The notes: generated from the sequence alone by a model not told the origin. Positions 34,462 to 44,415 are shown, numbered from the stretch's first letter. The stretch: 64,000 bases of DNA from Natrialba magadii ATCC 43099 (GCF_000025625.1 NC_013922.1:744001-808000), one strand, 5' to 3'. Translations and numbers: made by a program.

Positions 34462-36753
34462 ATGGAGAGTAATACACTACTATCAACTCGACGAATGGAA
34501 CTCACGGTAAAATCACTCAGCCAGAAGGATGCCGGTCGCGGCCTCGCTGCCGTCGACCGAGCAGCGATGACTGAACTCGGTATTGAAAACGGTGATTACG
34601 TCTTTATCGAGGGCGATAGTGGCGAGGTAGCTGCTCGAATCTGGCCAGGATATCCCGAAGACGAAGAATTGGGAATTCTTCGTATCGACGGACGGCTTCG
34701 GAAGGCAGTCGGCACCAATATCGATGACACCGTCGACGTGTCGGCTGCCGATCTCCCGGCTGCAACGACCCTCACTGTAACCGCTCCAGAGACGCTGCGT
34801 GTCGACGGTGATCTTGCCCCCATCGTCAAGCGAAAGCTCAAAGGGCGGGCAATTGATCCCGGACAAACCGTCCACATTTCGCTCGCGCTTGGGCCCGGTT
34901 CGTCAATCTCGGAACGACGGATCCCCATACAGGTCGCAGAAAGTCAGCCAGGCGATATCGCCGTCGTCGTCGAGTCGACGGAACTGACTGTCAAAAGACG
35001 ACCGGCTGAACGAGCGCAGGATCACGAGGAGTCGAGCGACGATCAGTTGGCGTCTGCGTCCCAGTCCGAATCACAGATCCAGACGGAACCGCCGGACATC
35101 ACCTACGAGGACATCGGTGGCGTCGACGACGAACTCGAACAGGTCCGTGAAATGATCGAGCTGCCGATGCGCCATCCGGAACTCTTCCAGCAGTTGGGAA
35201 TCGATCCACCAAAAGGCGTGTTGCTGCATGGGCCGCCGGGAACGGGGAAAACACTCATCGCAAAAGCCGTCGCCAACGAGATAGACGCGTTCTTCACGGA
35301 TATTTCCGGCCCGGAGATCATGTCTCGATACTACGGTGAGTCGGAAGAACAGCTCCGGTCCGTCTTCGAGGACGCAACGGAAAACGCACCTGCGGTCGTC
35401 TTTATCGACGAGATTGACTCTATCGCACCGAAACGCGACGAGACCAGCGGCGACGTCGAGCGCCGGATCGTTGCACAATTACTCTCACTGCTAGACGGTA
35501 TCGAAGAGCGCGGTGAAGTCGTGGTTATCGGAGCCACCAACCGTCTCAATGCGATCGATCCCGCGCTCCGACGAGGTGGCCGTTTCGACCGAGAAATCGA
35601 AGTTGGCATTCCGGATCGAGACGGCCGCGAGGAAATCTTCGAGGTTCACACCCGTGGAATGCCGCTGTCCGAAGAGATCGACCTCAGCGAGTACGCCGTA
35701 GATACCCACGGGTTCGTCGGTGCTGACATCGAACAACTCGCCAAGGAAGCAGCGATGCGGGCACTCCGTCGGGTCCGTCCGAATCTCGATCTCGAGGCGG
35801 ATACGATCGACGCGGCGGCACTCGAAGCGATCCGTATCGAGGACCGTGACTTCCAGCACGCGATGAGCAGCGTCGATCCGTCCGCGCTCCGTGAGGTGTT
35901 CGTCGAGGTGCCGGACACTTCCTGGGATGAGGTCGGCGGTCTCGAGACGACGAAAGAGCGACTTCGGGAGACGATCCAGTGGCCTCTCGCGTATTCACCC
36001 GTCTTCGACGAACTCCATCTCAGTGCGGCAAACGGCGTCTTGCTGTACGGGCCCCCAGGGACTGGGAAAACGTTGCTGGCCAAAGCCGTCGCGAGCGAAG
36101 CCCAGAGCAATTTTATTTCGGTCAAAGGGCCCGAATTGCTCAACAAGTACGTCGGTGAATCCGAAAAAGGAGTCCGAGAGGTGTTCGAGAAGGCTCGCTC
36201 GAACGCGCCAACGGTGGTCTTCTTCGACGAGATCGACGCCATCGCTGCCGAACGTGGGAGTGGTGGAGACGCTTCCGGCGTTCAGGAACGCGTGGTATCC
36301 CAACTGCTGACGGAACTCGACGGTCTCGAGGAACTCGAAGACGTCGTCGTGATTGCGACCAGCAACCGACCGGACCTCATCGACGACGCACTGTTGCGTC
36401 CGGGACGGTTCGACCGTCAGATCCATGTTCCAATACCAGACGAGCAGGCACGTCGCGAAATCTTTGCCGTCCACACGGCACACCGTTCGATCGGCGACGA
36501 TGTCGAACTTGCCCGTCTCGCCGGTCGGACACAGGGATACGTCGGCGCGGATGTCCAAGCGATCTGTCGGGAGGCCGCGATGGAGGCTGCACGGGAGTAC
36601 GTCGATGGGGTGACACCGTCGGACGTCGACGACGGTGTCGGAACGATCACAGTGACTGCCGAGCACTTCGATCACGCGATCAAAAGCACGAGCTCGAGTG
36701 TCAACCAAGCGATAAAACGTCGATACGAGGAACTCGAGCGGAAGTTCAATTGA
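34462..36753 (+). CDS. Cdc48/VAT-type AAA+ ATPase
   Basis: 763 residues. Cdc48 N-domain ([20 protein letters not shown] from residue 12; [12 protein letters not shown]) followed by two AAA modules: D1 with GPPGTGKT at 257-264 and VVFIDEID at about 312-319, D2 with GPPGTGKT at 530-537 and VVFFDEID. Both keep arginine-finger-region strings ([16 protein letters not shown]). Such unfoldases extract and unfold proteins for the proteasome. Haloarchaea typically have several copies; this one diverges from the eCIS operon and might handle its components, but adjacency alone does not show that. An ATG at 34495 is the alternative start and matches usual family starts. Confidence 0.9.
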   Translation: MESNTLLSTRRMELTVKSLSQKDAGRGLAAVDRAAMTELGIENGDYVFIEGDSGEVAARIWPGYPEDEELGILRIDGRLRKAVGTNIDDTVDVSAADLPAATTLTVTAPETLRVDGDLAPIVKRKLKGRAIDPGQTVHISLALGPGSSISERRIPIQVAESQPGDIAVVVESTELTVKRRPAERAQDHEESSDDQLASASQSESQIQTEPPDITYEDIGGVDDELEQVREMIELPMRHPELFQQLGIDPPKGVLLHGPPGTGKTLIAKAVANEIDAFFTDISGPEIMSRYYGESEEQLRSVFEDATENAPAVVFIDEIDSIAPKRDETSGDVERRIVAQLLSLLDGIEERGEVVVIGATNRLNAIDPALRRGGRFDREIEVGIPDRDGREEIFEVHTRGMPLSEEIDLSEYAVDTHGFVGADIEQLAKEAAMRALRRVRPNLDLEADTIDAAALEAIRIEDRDFQHAMSSVDPSALREVFVEVPDTSWDEVGGLETTKERLRETIQWPLAYSPVFDELHLSAANGVLLYGPPGTGKTLLAKAVASEAQSNFISVKGPELLNKYVGESEKGVREVFEKARSNAPTVVFFDEIDAIAAERGSGGDASGVQERVVSQLLTELDGLEELEDVVVIATSNRPDLIDDALLRPGRFDRQIHVPIPDEQARREIFAVHTAHRSIGDDVELARLAGRTQGYVGADVQAICREAAMEAAREYVDGVTPSDVDDGVGTITVTAEHFDHAIKSTSSSVNQAIKRRYEELERKFN

Positions 36754-36959
36754 CGACACACCAGGAGAGCCGCTCGGATTGACCTGCTCTACAGCCTGAG
36801 GGCTATGGAATCCGCCATCAGATGTCCGCCAAGCATGATGTTCGAGGTTCCAACCCGTACTCGAGAGGAACCGGCAGCATACCGGAGAAACACTCGTGCC
36901 TATGATACTCTTCAACAGATTGAACAATGAGGGCTGATATCTGGTGATATCTATAAAAG
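36754..36959. other. Non-coding stretch after the Cdc48-like gene
   Basis: No convincing gene, repeat or RNA is visible between the ATPase stop and the start of the insertion-sequence remnant. Confidence 0.5.
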
Positions 36960-36964
36960 AAAAA

Positions 36965-38232
36965 TAGCGCGAGTACCACGGGCCACCGCGCCCGTGGGTG
37001 AAGCGCGTCAAAACACGAGCTTTTAACAGGTAGCTAAGCATATCAAAATCCAGTGCAGTCGTCCAAACTCACCCAAACCTTATCGTTCGGACTAGACATC
37101 CATACGGGGAGTGGGGACGACCTGCAAACGGGCTGTCTTGAGGCCCGCCGCATCCGCAACGAAGCCAATCGACTCGACCGAGCTGGTTGGGATTGGGACG
37201 AGATCAAATCAACTGTTGTCGCCAACGCTGATCACGTCAACAACACCACCCAACTCATCGTTGACAAGGCACTCGGTGAAATCGAAACCAATCACGACAA
37301 CAAAGATGACGGGTGGGGCGACCCTACCCATACACCGACGAGTCGTACCCGATGGTGATGAACCACGGAGAAGGCTATCGCCTGTTCCCCGAAGACGACG
37401 AGACGGTTCGGTTCCGTATCACCGCCACAAGAGGCACGCACGTCAAAGGTGAACTTCGTGGCAACCCCGACCACTTCGACAGACTCCAAATCGCATTCAA
37501 CGACGAAGAGTGGCGGGTTGGAACCGTTGAAGTCGTTCACAAACACGGTGAGTGGCGACTCCACGTAACAGTCACCCACGAGACTCATCACGTCGCCAGC
37601 AAGAACGACGCGGACACAATTGTTGGTGTGGATGTGAACGAGGGCTGTATTGCACTGCTGCAATGAGTCGAAATGGGTCGGTGAAAGACTCCGTGGTGTT
37701 TGAGTACCCGTCGGTGAAAGAACAGCGACACGAGTTTTTCACCAAGCGCAAGCGGATGCAGAACACTCCCGTTTGCTGCACTCCAAAACATGGTGTCGTA
37801 CAAGGCTGCGTGGGAAGGGATTCCCAGCGATGTGGTTGACCCGGAGTACACGAGCCAGCGGTGCCCAAGAACGGAGTGCCAGCACACAGAACGAGCGAAC
37901 CGACACAGAAAGCGGTTCAAGTGCCAGCAGTGCGAGTTTCAAGACCATTCCGATAGGAAGGCGGCGGTGTGCGTTGTGCAGAATTGGTTTGACGAGCAGT
38001 CTGGAAATGTGCCGTCTCTCGAAACCCTTCCACGAGTTCGGACGGTGAGACGGGCGGCATCGGGCGGTGGTGGAGCCGCCGACTCTCACGGACGCCATTC
38101 GCGTTCGGATGTTACCTCCGCAGGGGAGGCGTAACCAGAGATGGAAGCGCGAGAGGAATTAAAGACCGTTGCATCAGCAGTGCAGGACTAAACACGGACG
38201 CCCCGCGCCACCGTGCGGGGGTACTTCACGCA
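36965..38232 (+). mobile_element. Degenerate IS200/IS605-type (IS1341-like) element
   Basis: A broken tnpB is bounded by two hairpins: a left one at 36976-36997 (CCACGGGC, loop, GCCCGTGG) and a right one at 38201-38220 (CCCCGC, loop, GCGGGG), both followed by similar GTGAAG- or TACTTCAC-type strings. IS200/IS605 elements have subterminal hairpins rather than inverted repeats, so the layout fits. No tnpA is present. The outer boundaries are approximate. Confidence 0.65.
37053..38134 (+). pseudogene. tnpB: Decayed TnpB (IS1341-type RNA-guided nuclease family)
   Basis: Three fragments in different frames add up to part of a TnpB. 37053-37358 has the N-terminal segment (ARRIRNEANRLDRAGWDWD). 37313-37666 has the central beta domain up to VGVDVNEGC, the first RuvC aspartate region. 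37790-38134 has the C-terminal zinc finger (TSQRCPRTECQH; FKCQQCEFQDH). Frameshifts lie near 37313-37358 and 37660, and the stretch between SVKEQRHEFFTKRKRMQN and the zinc finger lacks about 140 residues, including the second RuvC motif. The protein cannot be active. Confidence 0.8.
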
Positions 38233-38290
38233 GATTGCGTAATCGAGAGAAAACGGGAAAACTACCTTTGAGCCATTTGCCCGCAAATGT

Positions 38291-38315
38291 AGTGCTCCGT
38301 CAGGGATTTGAACCC
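38291..38315. repeat. Duplicate of the tRNA-Glu 3' end (att-like direct repeat)
   Basis: A 25-bp exact copy of 38401-38425, the 3' end of the tRNA-Glu gene and its first flanking bases, 110 bp away in direct orientation. Integrases of archaeal islands commonly use tRNA 3' ends and leave such copies. No integrase gene is in the window. Confidence 0.7.
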
Positions 38316-38402
38316 GATGCAAATCCTCGCTTCACTCGGATTTCCGTGCTTCAAATCCCAGAGCGTGCGCTTCCTTCTTCGTTACGCTGTTCCTCAGAAG
38401 AG

Positions 38403-38477
38403 TGCTCCGTCAGGGATTTGAACCCTGGTCATCGGCTCGAAAGGCCGAAATGATTGGCCGGACTACACCAACGGAGC
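38403..38477 (-). tRNA. tRNA-Glu (UUC)
   Basis: The acceptor stem pairs GCTCCGT (5' end at 38477) with ACGGAGC plus discriminator A at 38403. The T-arm is AGGGTTCAAATCCCT, and the anticodon arm TCGGC-CTTTCGA-GCCGA gives anticodon TTC. 75 nt, no intron; CCA is not encoded. It transcribes towards the IS remnant and the eCIS cluster. Confidence 0.93.
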
Positions 38478-38708
38478 GTGTCTCGTACGCACTCTTTGCT
38501 TGCCGAGGGTTAATAAAAAACGTTCCGTTCCACGTCCGTCGTGACACGTGCTGACGCACACAGCGTGTGAGCCCCATCTCGAAACGCTCACACTCACGGT
38601 TTCCACCATCTCAGCTGTTCAAAGTGCTGAATTAGTATTCCACCATCCTCCAACTCTTCCCAGGTCTCCGTTAACAATCCACACTCAGTCGGGTTACACC
38701 CAATCGAT
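38478..38708. other. Non-coding region between tRNA-Glu and the Ebo-like cluster
   Basis: Contains the tRNA upstream region and the downstream flank of the phosphatase gene. I see no gene or clear terminator hairpin. Confidence 0.5.
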
Positions 38709-40214
38709 TCACTCCGCTGTCTGATCGAGCGTCCCGTACTCGAGTACCGCCTCGATCGTCGGCGTCACGGCCGTCGCGTCGACGGCGTCGATGCCACTGA
38801 GATCAACATCGCGCGCGGCGGGGCCGCCCAGGGCGTAGCAACCGTAGGCGGATTCGTCGACGCGGCCGTGGGAGCCGCTGACCGTCGAGGGGTCGAGCGA
38901 GACCATTCCCTCCTCACCGAAGAACAGTTCGCAGGGGTCGAAACCGGGCTTGTCGTGGATGTCCATGTCGGTCGCGTACGGCGGCGCGTTGTCGTGGTCG
39001 GTCCACCAGTAGTACTGGAACCAGGCGTCCGGCTCCGCGACGAGGACGAAATCACCCGCGTTCGGGTGGTCGATCCCCCACTCGGCCTTCTCGGCGTCGT
39101 CGATGACGGTGGCGACGCCGTCGAGATCGGCGAGCAACTCGCGGGCCGACTCGAGTGCGTCACCGTCCACGCCCGCGTTTCCGTTCGCGCCGTCGTCTGT
39201 CCCCGCATCCGCGCCCGCGTCTGCGTCCGTGTCCAGATAGACATGTGCAATCTGATGATCCACCATCGCGAACGCGGCGGAGTTCGGAATGTCGGCGTCA
39301 CCCTCCGCATCGGTTTCGAGGAGTCCCGCCTCGTGAAGTGCCCGATTCGGGAACACTGGCTGTTCGACGTCGTGGAAGCCGTACTCGCTCAAGAGGTTGA
39401 CCGCGGTCTCGTCCCAGCGGTCGGTCTCCGAGAGGAAGTCGAGAAAGTCTCCAAGCATCTCGTCGACCGTCTCGAGTTCCGCGTCGAACGCGTCGGAACT
39501 CGGCCCGTCGCTCTGACCGACGTAGTCCAGATGGGGAACGTACACCCAGAGCAGGTCGGGATCGAAGCGCTCGACCGCCTCGCGCGCCGCCGAAAGGATC
39601 CATTGGCTTCCCTCCTCGTTCGCGCCTGGCCCCCAGTAGTTGTGCAGGGGGAAGTGGGCGTACGCTTCCTGGAGGTCGTCGTAGAACCCATTGGGGTTCG
39701 TCCAGCAGTTCATCTCGATCAGGTTGTTGTCCTCGTCCTCGATGGGCGAAGGCGTCACGGCCACGTCGGCGGACGTCCCGATCAGGTGCTGGAAGAACAG
39801 GGCACCGGTCGTGAGCCCGGCCTCGCTTGCGGTTTCCCAGATTCGATTCCGGTCCGCGCGATCGCGCTCCCAGAACTCGGCGGCCCGGCGCTCGCGGTCG
39901 AACTCACCGCTCGAGACATCGCCGTGCTCGCTCGGCCCAGTCCCGGTCGCGAGGGTCGTCTGCGTTGGCACCGTCAGTGCGGGAAATGGTGGTCGAAGAT
40001 CCGTCACCCGCTCGTTCGGAAAGAGCGAGTGCAGCGTCGGCGTCCGTTCAGGGTCGATGTGCTGGGGCTGGAGCCCAACGACGTCGAGAACGATGAGTCG
40101 GCCTGTGGAGTCGATCGTTTCGGAGTCGAACTCGAGTGCGGTCTGTTCGGTCTGTTCGGTCCGTTCGGTGCTGTCGGTACTGGCCGTGTCGTGGCTTCCG
40201 GTGTCGTCAGTCAT
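38709..40214 (-). CDS. Alkaline-phosphatase-superfamily protein (EboF-like)
   Basis: 501 residues. The nucleotide pyrophosphatase/phosphodiesterase fold is recognisable: metal-binding LIVLDVVGLQPQHID, catalytic region PFPALTVPTQTTLATGTGPSEHG (in part), the WVYVPHLDYVGQSDG line with metal-ligand Asp and His, and GSHGR near the end. No signal peptide. The ATG overlaps the stop of the inositol-phosphate-synthase-like gene (ATGA, 40211-40214). In bacterial ebo clusters a phosphatase-family protein (EboF) accompanies a TatD-like hydrolase, a TIM-barrel protein and a UbiA homologue, all of which are next door here. Confidence 0.82.
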   Translation of the reverse strand: MTDDTGSHDTASTDSTERTEQTEQTALEFDSETIDSTGRLIVLDVVGLQPQHIDPERTPTLHSLFPNERVTDLRPPFPALTVPTQTTLATGTGPSEHGDVSSGEFDRERRAAEFWERDRADRNRIWETASEAGLTTGALFFQHLIGTSADVAVTPSPIEDEDNNLIEMNCWTNPNGFYDDLQEAYAHFPLHNYWGPGANEEGSQWILSAAREAVERFDPDLLWVYVPHLDYVGQSDGPSSDAFDAELETVDEMLGDFLDFLSETDRWDETAVNLLSEYGFHDVEQPVFPNRALHEAGLLETDAEGDADIPNSAAFAMVDHQIAHVYLDTDADAGADAGTDDGANGNAGVDGDALESARELLADLDGVATVIDDAEKAEWGIDHPNAGDFVLVAEPDAWFQYYWWTDHDNAPPYATDMDIHDKPGFDPCELFFGEEGMVSLDPSTVSGSHGRVDESAYGCYALGGPAARDVDLSGIDAVDATAVTPTIEAVLEYGTLDQTAE

Positions 40215-41458
40215 ACCTCGGTATCGCTATGGGTCGCAGCATAGTCGTACAACCAGTGCAACTGCTTCGAGAAATCGTGTTCGTCGACCCCGAGCGGGGC
40301 CTTGAAAAACGAGGCGAGGTGGGGCTGGAGACCCCCGTCACCGTATTCGTCGGCATGTGCGATCAGCCGAACCAGATCGAGCACGAGCGGCGCGGCCAGC
40401 GCTGAATCTGACCCCTCCCAGGTGAACTGCATCGTCATCTCAGTGTTCAGGAAGCCCTCGAAGTGGATGTAGTCCCAGGCCGTCTTCCAGTCCGCGAGCG
40501 ACGGCGTGTAGTCGATCCGGACCCGATTGTGGCCAACCTCTGGAAGGATGGACTCGAGTACGTCGCCCTTGCTCGCGAGTTTGCCGGCGGCGTTTTGCTC
40601 GTCCTCGAGTACGAGTCCGTCCTTGTTGCCGAGGATGTTGTGGCCCTCCCAGGAGAGGACGTTCAGGTTTCGGCCGGCGAACATGGGCGCGAGCGCGGAC
40701 TTGACGAGTGTTTCGCCGGTTTTGGCGTCTCGGCCGACGTGGGGGACGCCGCGGTCGGCGGCGAGTTCCTGTACCCCGCCGAGCGCGTTGCCCGTGCTCG
40801 GCGTGAAGTTGACGAACGGATGGCCGGCGTCGATGGCAGCGTAGGCGTAGAGAACGCTTGCGGGCAGGTCGCGGTCGTCGGTGTCGAGTGCCTCTTCCAG
40901 CGCGTCGCGAGTGTCGTACTGGTCGGCTGTGGGGAGTTCCGGCTCCGTGGACGCGACGTTGACGACGATGAGGCGGTCGAGGTCGTGTGCGGTTCGGAAC
41001 GACTCGTAGTCGTCGCGGATCTGGTCGAGAACGGTCCGCATCGAGAGCGACTCCTCGAGTTGTTGGCTCTCATCGGTCACCGCAGCTCCGCAGTTGATCG
41101 CCGTCCCGACCTCGATGCGCTCGTCGACGGCAGTGAGGTCGTCGCGGACGCCCGCGAGGGTTGCCTCGTCGGGAACGCCGTTTCGCTCGCACTGGCGCTC
41201 TGCCTGCTCGACGAGCGAGGTCGGATCGATGTCGTGGCCACCGAAGACGAACTCCTCGACGGGGGGTAACTCGAGTGCCGAGACTGGCTCGCGCTCGGTG
41301 ACCATGCCGGTCGTATCGGTATGACCGGCGGCGATTGCCCGTGCGCCGACGATGGCCATCGTCGCGACGTTTCCACGTGCGCCGACGAGCCAGACGCCGG
41401 TCCGATCTCCGGTGAGCGAGTCGGTCGAGTCGGCTGCGTGAGGCGAGTCAGCGCTCAT
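40211..41458 (-). CDS. Myo-inositol-1-phosphate synthase-like protein
   Basis: 415 residues. The N-terminal NAD-binding region VWLVGARGNVATMAIVGARA follows a short polar leader. Family strings include the VNVASTEPE line near 170, FVNFTPSTGNALGGVQELA, GRDAKTGETLVKSALAPMFAGRNL (in part) and a WEGHNILGNKDG segment, all consistent with the inositol-3-phosphate synthase superfamily. Housekeeping synthases in archaea are of similar size. It is transcribed together with the EboF-like gene and could stand where EboD (a dehydroquinate-synthase homologue) sits in bacterial ebo clusters. Confidence 0.82.
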   Translation of the reverse strand: MSADSPHAADSTDSLTGDRTGVWLVGARGNVATMAIVGARAIAAGHTDTTGMVTEREPVSALELPPVEEFVFGGHDIDPTSLVEQAERQCERNGVPDEATLAGVRDDLTAVDERIEVGTAINCGAAVTDESQQLEESLSMRTVLDQIRDDYESFRTAHDLDRLIVVNVASTEPELPTADQYDTRDALEEALDTDDRDLPASVLYAYAAIDAGHPFVNFTPSTGNALGGVQELAADRGVPHVGRDAKTGETLVKSALAPMFAGRNLNVLSWEGHNILGNKDGLVLEDEQNAAGKLASKGDVLESILPEVGHNRVRIDYTPSLADWKTAWDYIHFEGFLNTEMTMQFTWEGSDSALAAPLVLDLVRLIAHADEYGDGGLQPHLASFFKAPLGVDEHDFSKQLHWLYDYAATHSDTEV

Positions 41459-41577
41459 CGGCCATCACGAGCGCAGTGGGTGGGTTGGGGGAGGCCGTCG
41501 GCGCTCGGGGCGCTCGGCCTCGACTGGTGCGTGACCGCTCCGGGAGTCGTCGAAGGCGTCTGCGCGTGTTCACTCAT
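41455..41577 (-). CDS. Possible 40-codon leader ORF
   Basis: ATG at 41577 opens a 40-codon frame (begins MSEHAQTPSTTPG) whose TGA overlaps the ATG of the synthase gene. The product is Pro/Ser-rich without a domain. The overlap is the only support, so it may be fortuitous. Confidence 0.25.
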   Translation of the reverse strand: MSEHAQTPSTTPGAVTHQSRPSAPSADGLPQPTHCARDGR

Positions 41578-41757
41578 CCGGAAGCCATCTGTCCGGGATG
41601 GCTTTTGTTATGCCCGCCGTAGCACGCGTAACACGTGTTTGGCCGAGACTAACACGACATTCCCCGCGAGTCGGACGACCGTCGTTCAGGCACAATATGA
41701 GATTAGCCGCGTGAACAACCGGCATTCCAAAACCGAACCACTGTCGTACTCCGGGGC

Positions 41758-42558
41758 ATGCGCATTATCGACCCCCACATGCACATGGTGTCGCGCGCGG
41801 CCGACGACTACAAGCGGGCGCGACGCGCCGGCATCGAGTGCTGTATCGAGCCGGCATTCTGGAGCGGGCAGGACAAACAGCACGCGGGCGCGTTCTTCGA
41901 CTATTTCGAGCAGATCATCGAACACGAGACCGACCGGGCTGAGCGGACAGCCAACATGGACCACTACGTGACGATCGGCCTCGAGCCCAAAGAGGCCAAC
42001 TACCGGGACATGGCCGAGAAGGTCGTCGAGCGCATTCCGGAGTATCTCGACCGCGATCCGGTGGTCGGCGTCGGTGAGATCGGTTTCGACCAGGTCACCG
42101 ACGACGAAGAGTGGGCCTTCCGCGAGCAGTTAGAAATCGCCGAGGACCGCGAACTGCCCGTCGTCGTCCACACACCTCACACCGACAAGCCGGCCGGTAC
42201 CGAGCGCATCGTCGAGATCATCGAGGAAATGGGCCTCACCCAGGACCGGATCATCATCGACCACAACACCGAGGATACGATCGATATCTCCGCACAGACT
42301 GACTGCTGGATCGGCTTCACCCTCTACCCCGGCAAGATCGAGGCCGACGCCGCAATCGACCTGTTAGAGGAGTACGGCACTGACAACATGATCTTCAACA
42401 GCGCCGCCGACTGGGATCCCTCCGACCCGCTCGCAGTTCCCAAGGCGCGCGACAAAATGCTAGACCGCGGCTGGGACCGCGAGGAGGTCCGAAAGGTCGT
42501 CTTCGAGAATCCCTACGAGTTCTTCAACCAGTCGCCGAACTTCGACTACGAGGCCTGA
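41758..42558 (+). CDS. TatD-like metal-dependent hydrolase (EboB-like)
   Basis: 266 residues. Metal-site motifs: DPHMHM near residues 5-10, VGVGEIGFDQ near 100, VVVHTPH near 138, IIIDHNTEDTI near 165 and NSAADWDPSDP near 222. The barrel fold is that of TatD/amidohydrolases, but the substrate cannot be told. First gene of a tight plus-strand set (next start 3 nt after the stop). Bacterial ebo clusters carry a TatD-like EboB, so the same assignment is likely. Confidence 0.82.
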   Translation: MRIIDPHMHMVSRAADDYKRARRAGIECCIEPAFWSGQDKQHAGAFFDYFEQIIEHETDRAERTANMDHYVTIGLEPKEANYRDMAEKVVERIPEYLDRDPVVGVGEIGFDQVTDDEEWAFREQLEIAEDRELPVVVHTPHTDKPAGTERIVEIIEEMGLTQDRIIIDHNTEDTIDISAQTDCWIGFTLYPGKIEADAAIDLLEEYGTDNMIFNSAADWDPSDPLAVPKARDKMLDRGWDREEVRKVVFENPYEFFNQSPNFDYEA

Positions 42559-42561
42559 TCC

Positions 42562-43392
42562 ATGCAGTTTGGCTTCTCTACGAACGCCTTCCGCGAGTAC
42601 GACCTCACCGACGCGATCGAGGAACTCGCCGACGCGGGCTACGACGGCGTCGAACTCCTCTTCGACGAGCCCCACCTCTACCCGCCCACCGCCACCGAGG
42701 ACGAGATTGGCGCAGTCCAGGACGCACTCGAGTCCAACGACATCGCGATCAGCAACGGGAACGCGTTCATGCTGACCGCGATCGAGGACTTCCACCACCC
42801 CTCGTTCATCGAACCCGACGCGGACTACCGCCGCGAGCGAGTCGACTACACGCTCGCCGCACTCGAGACCGCCGCCGACCTCGGCATCCCACACATCTCG
42901 ATCGAGCCTGGCGGCCCGATTCCCGAGGAGAAGTCCCGCGAGTGGGCGATGGACACTTTCATCGATGGACTCGAGGAGGTCGCCACCCGCGCCGAGGATG
43001 TCGGCGTCGACGTCCTCGTCGAACCCGAACCGGACCTGCTGATCGAGACCTCCGAGGAGTTCTTCGACCTGCTCGAGCGCGTCGACTCAGACCGGATCAA
43101 GTGTAACTTCGACGCGGGCCACTTCTACTGCGTCGGCGAGGATCCCGCCGCGCTGGTCGCGGACCTCCACGAGTACACGCCACACTACCACCTGGAGGAC
43201 ATTCCGGACGATCGGACGCACGAACACACCCAACTCGGCGACGGTGCGATGGACATCGATGGCTTCCTCAGCGAACTCGACGAGCGCGGCTACGACGGTT
43301 TCGTCACGGTCGAACTCTACCCCTACGAGGAGACCGCGGTCGAAACGGCCCGCGACGCGATGGCGTATCTCGAGGAACACGGGTGGGCGTAG
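42562..43392 (+). CDS. Sugar-phosphate isomerase/epimerase-like TIM-barrel protein (EboE-like, copy 1)
   Basis: 276 residues, starting MQFGFSTNAF. AP-endonuclease-2/xylose-isomerase-like barrel with metal-site residues in HISIEPGGP, LVEPEPDLLIET, CNFDAGHFYCVGED, YHLEDI and the final VTVELYPYE. It is clearly paralogous to 44630-45478 (same STNAF/STNAY start and EPEPDLLIE/EFEPELLIE line). The UbiA-like gene follows without a gap. Confidence 0.82.
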   Translation: MQFGFSTNAFREYDLTDAIEELADAGYDGVELLFDEPHLYPPTATEDEIGAVQDALESNDIAISNGNAFMLTAIEDFHHPSFIEPDADYRRERVDYTLAALETAADLGIPHISIEPGGPIPEEKSREWAMDTFIDGLEEVATRAEDVGVDVLVEPEPDLLIETSEEFFDLLERVDSDRIKCNFDAGHFYCVGEDPAALVADLHEYTPHYHLEDIPDDRTHEHTQLGDGAMDIDGFLSELDERGYDGFVTVELYPYEETAVETARDAMAYLEEHGWA

Positions 43393-44403
43393 GTGGTCGG
43401 CAGGGGCGTCGACGGCAGCAGCGACAGCGGTGCGGGTGGTGAGCGCTCCGACTCTGTTACTTCGACTTCCTCTGACGCCGCCACAACCGCTACACACCGC
43501 GAGACTCTCGCCGCCGTCGCCGAACTCGTCCGCGTCCCGAACCTCTTCACCGCGCCGCCCGACGTGATTCTCGGCGCGGCACTCGTCTCGGTTGCCGGCG
43601 CTGAATTCTCACTGTCCGCAGTGGCTGGACTCGCCGCCGCCTCCATTCTGCTCTACGCCGCCGGAACGACGCTCAACGACGCGTTCGACGCCCCGATCGA
43701 CGCCCGCGAACGACCCGACCGGCCGATTCCCTCGGGTCGCATCTCTCGACGGGATGCGTTCGGATTCGGGGCTGGACTGTTGCTCGCCGCCGTCGCCGTC
43801 GCGTTCGCCGCGGCCGGCGCTCCCGGTGCTATCGTCGCCGCGCTGCTCGCCGGCGCAATCGTCGCCTACGACGGTCCGCTCAAGGGCACCGGCGTCGGCT
43901 TCCTCGCAATGGGCGCGACCCGCGGCCTGAACGTCGTCCTCGGCACGACCGCCGCGACAGCCGGGTTCGTCCTTTCTGACTTCGGGCCGGCGCTGCTCGC
44001 CGTCCCTGCGATCGTTGTCGTCTACATCGCCGCCGTCACCTTCATGGCCGCCCGCGAAACCCAGGGCCAGAACCGTCCTGCAATCGCCGTTGCTGCCGCG
44101 GGCGCACTCGCCGCGCTCCTCGTGCTCGGCTGGGTGCTCGTGAGTGTGGGAACGGGGGTACTCGAGTCCGCCCTCGCGCTCGGCTTCGCCGTGCTCTTTT
44201 GCTGGTGGGTGGGCAGGCCACTCTGGGTGGCGCACGCGGACCCGATTCCGGAAACGGTTGGGCCTGCGGTGGGTGCCTGCGTGCTCGGACTCGTACTGCT
44301 CGACGCGGCCTTCGCAGCAGTAGCTGGGATCTGGTGGGGGCTCGCTGTCGCTGTGTTTCTCGTGCCGGCGGTGGGGCTGTCTCGGGTGTTCGACGTGACC
44401 TAG
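43393..44403 (+). CDS. UbiA-family prenyltransferase (EboC-like)
   Basis: 336 residues with a GTG start directly after the preceding stop. After a ~45-residue polar leader come about nine hydrophobic segments. The UbiA catalytic motif is NDAFDAPIDARERPDRPIPSG near residue 95; the second Asp-rich motif is weak (AYDGPLKGTG). The protein would prenylate an acceptor in the membrane. In the Ebo context the substrate is unknown; bacterial ebo genes have been linked to export of natural-product precursors to the periplasm. Confidence 0.82.
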   Translation: MVGRGVDGSSDSGAGGERSDSVTSTSSDAATTATHRETLAAVAELVRVPNLFTAPPDVILGAALVSVAGAEFSLSAVAGLAAASILLYAAGTTLNDAFDAPIDARERPDRPIPSGRISRRDAFGFGAGLLLAAVAVAFAAAGAPGAIVAALLAGAIVAYDGPLKGTGVGFLAMGATRGLNVVLGTTAATAGFVLSDFGPALLAVPAIVVVYIAAVTFMAARETQGQNRPAIAVAAAGALAALLVLGWVLVSVGTGVLESALALGFAVLFCWWVGRPLWVAHADPIPETVGPAVGACVLGLVLLDAAFAAVAGIWWGLAVAVFLVPAVGLSRVFDVT

Positions 44404-44415
44404 TCTCGAGACCAC

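Noticed and set aside
38169-38453. 94-codon plus-strand ORF near the tRNA
   Set aside because: It runs through the IS end and the tRNA in antisense and has no protein-like features.
38868-40244. 458-codon plus-strand ORF opposite the phosphatase gene
   Set aside because: Shadow of the phosphatase-family gene, whose metal-site motifs are clear on the minus strand.
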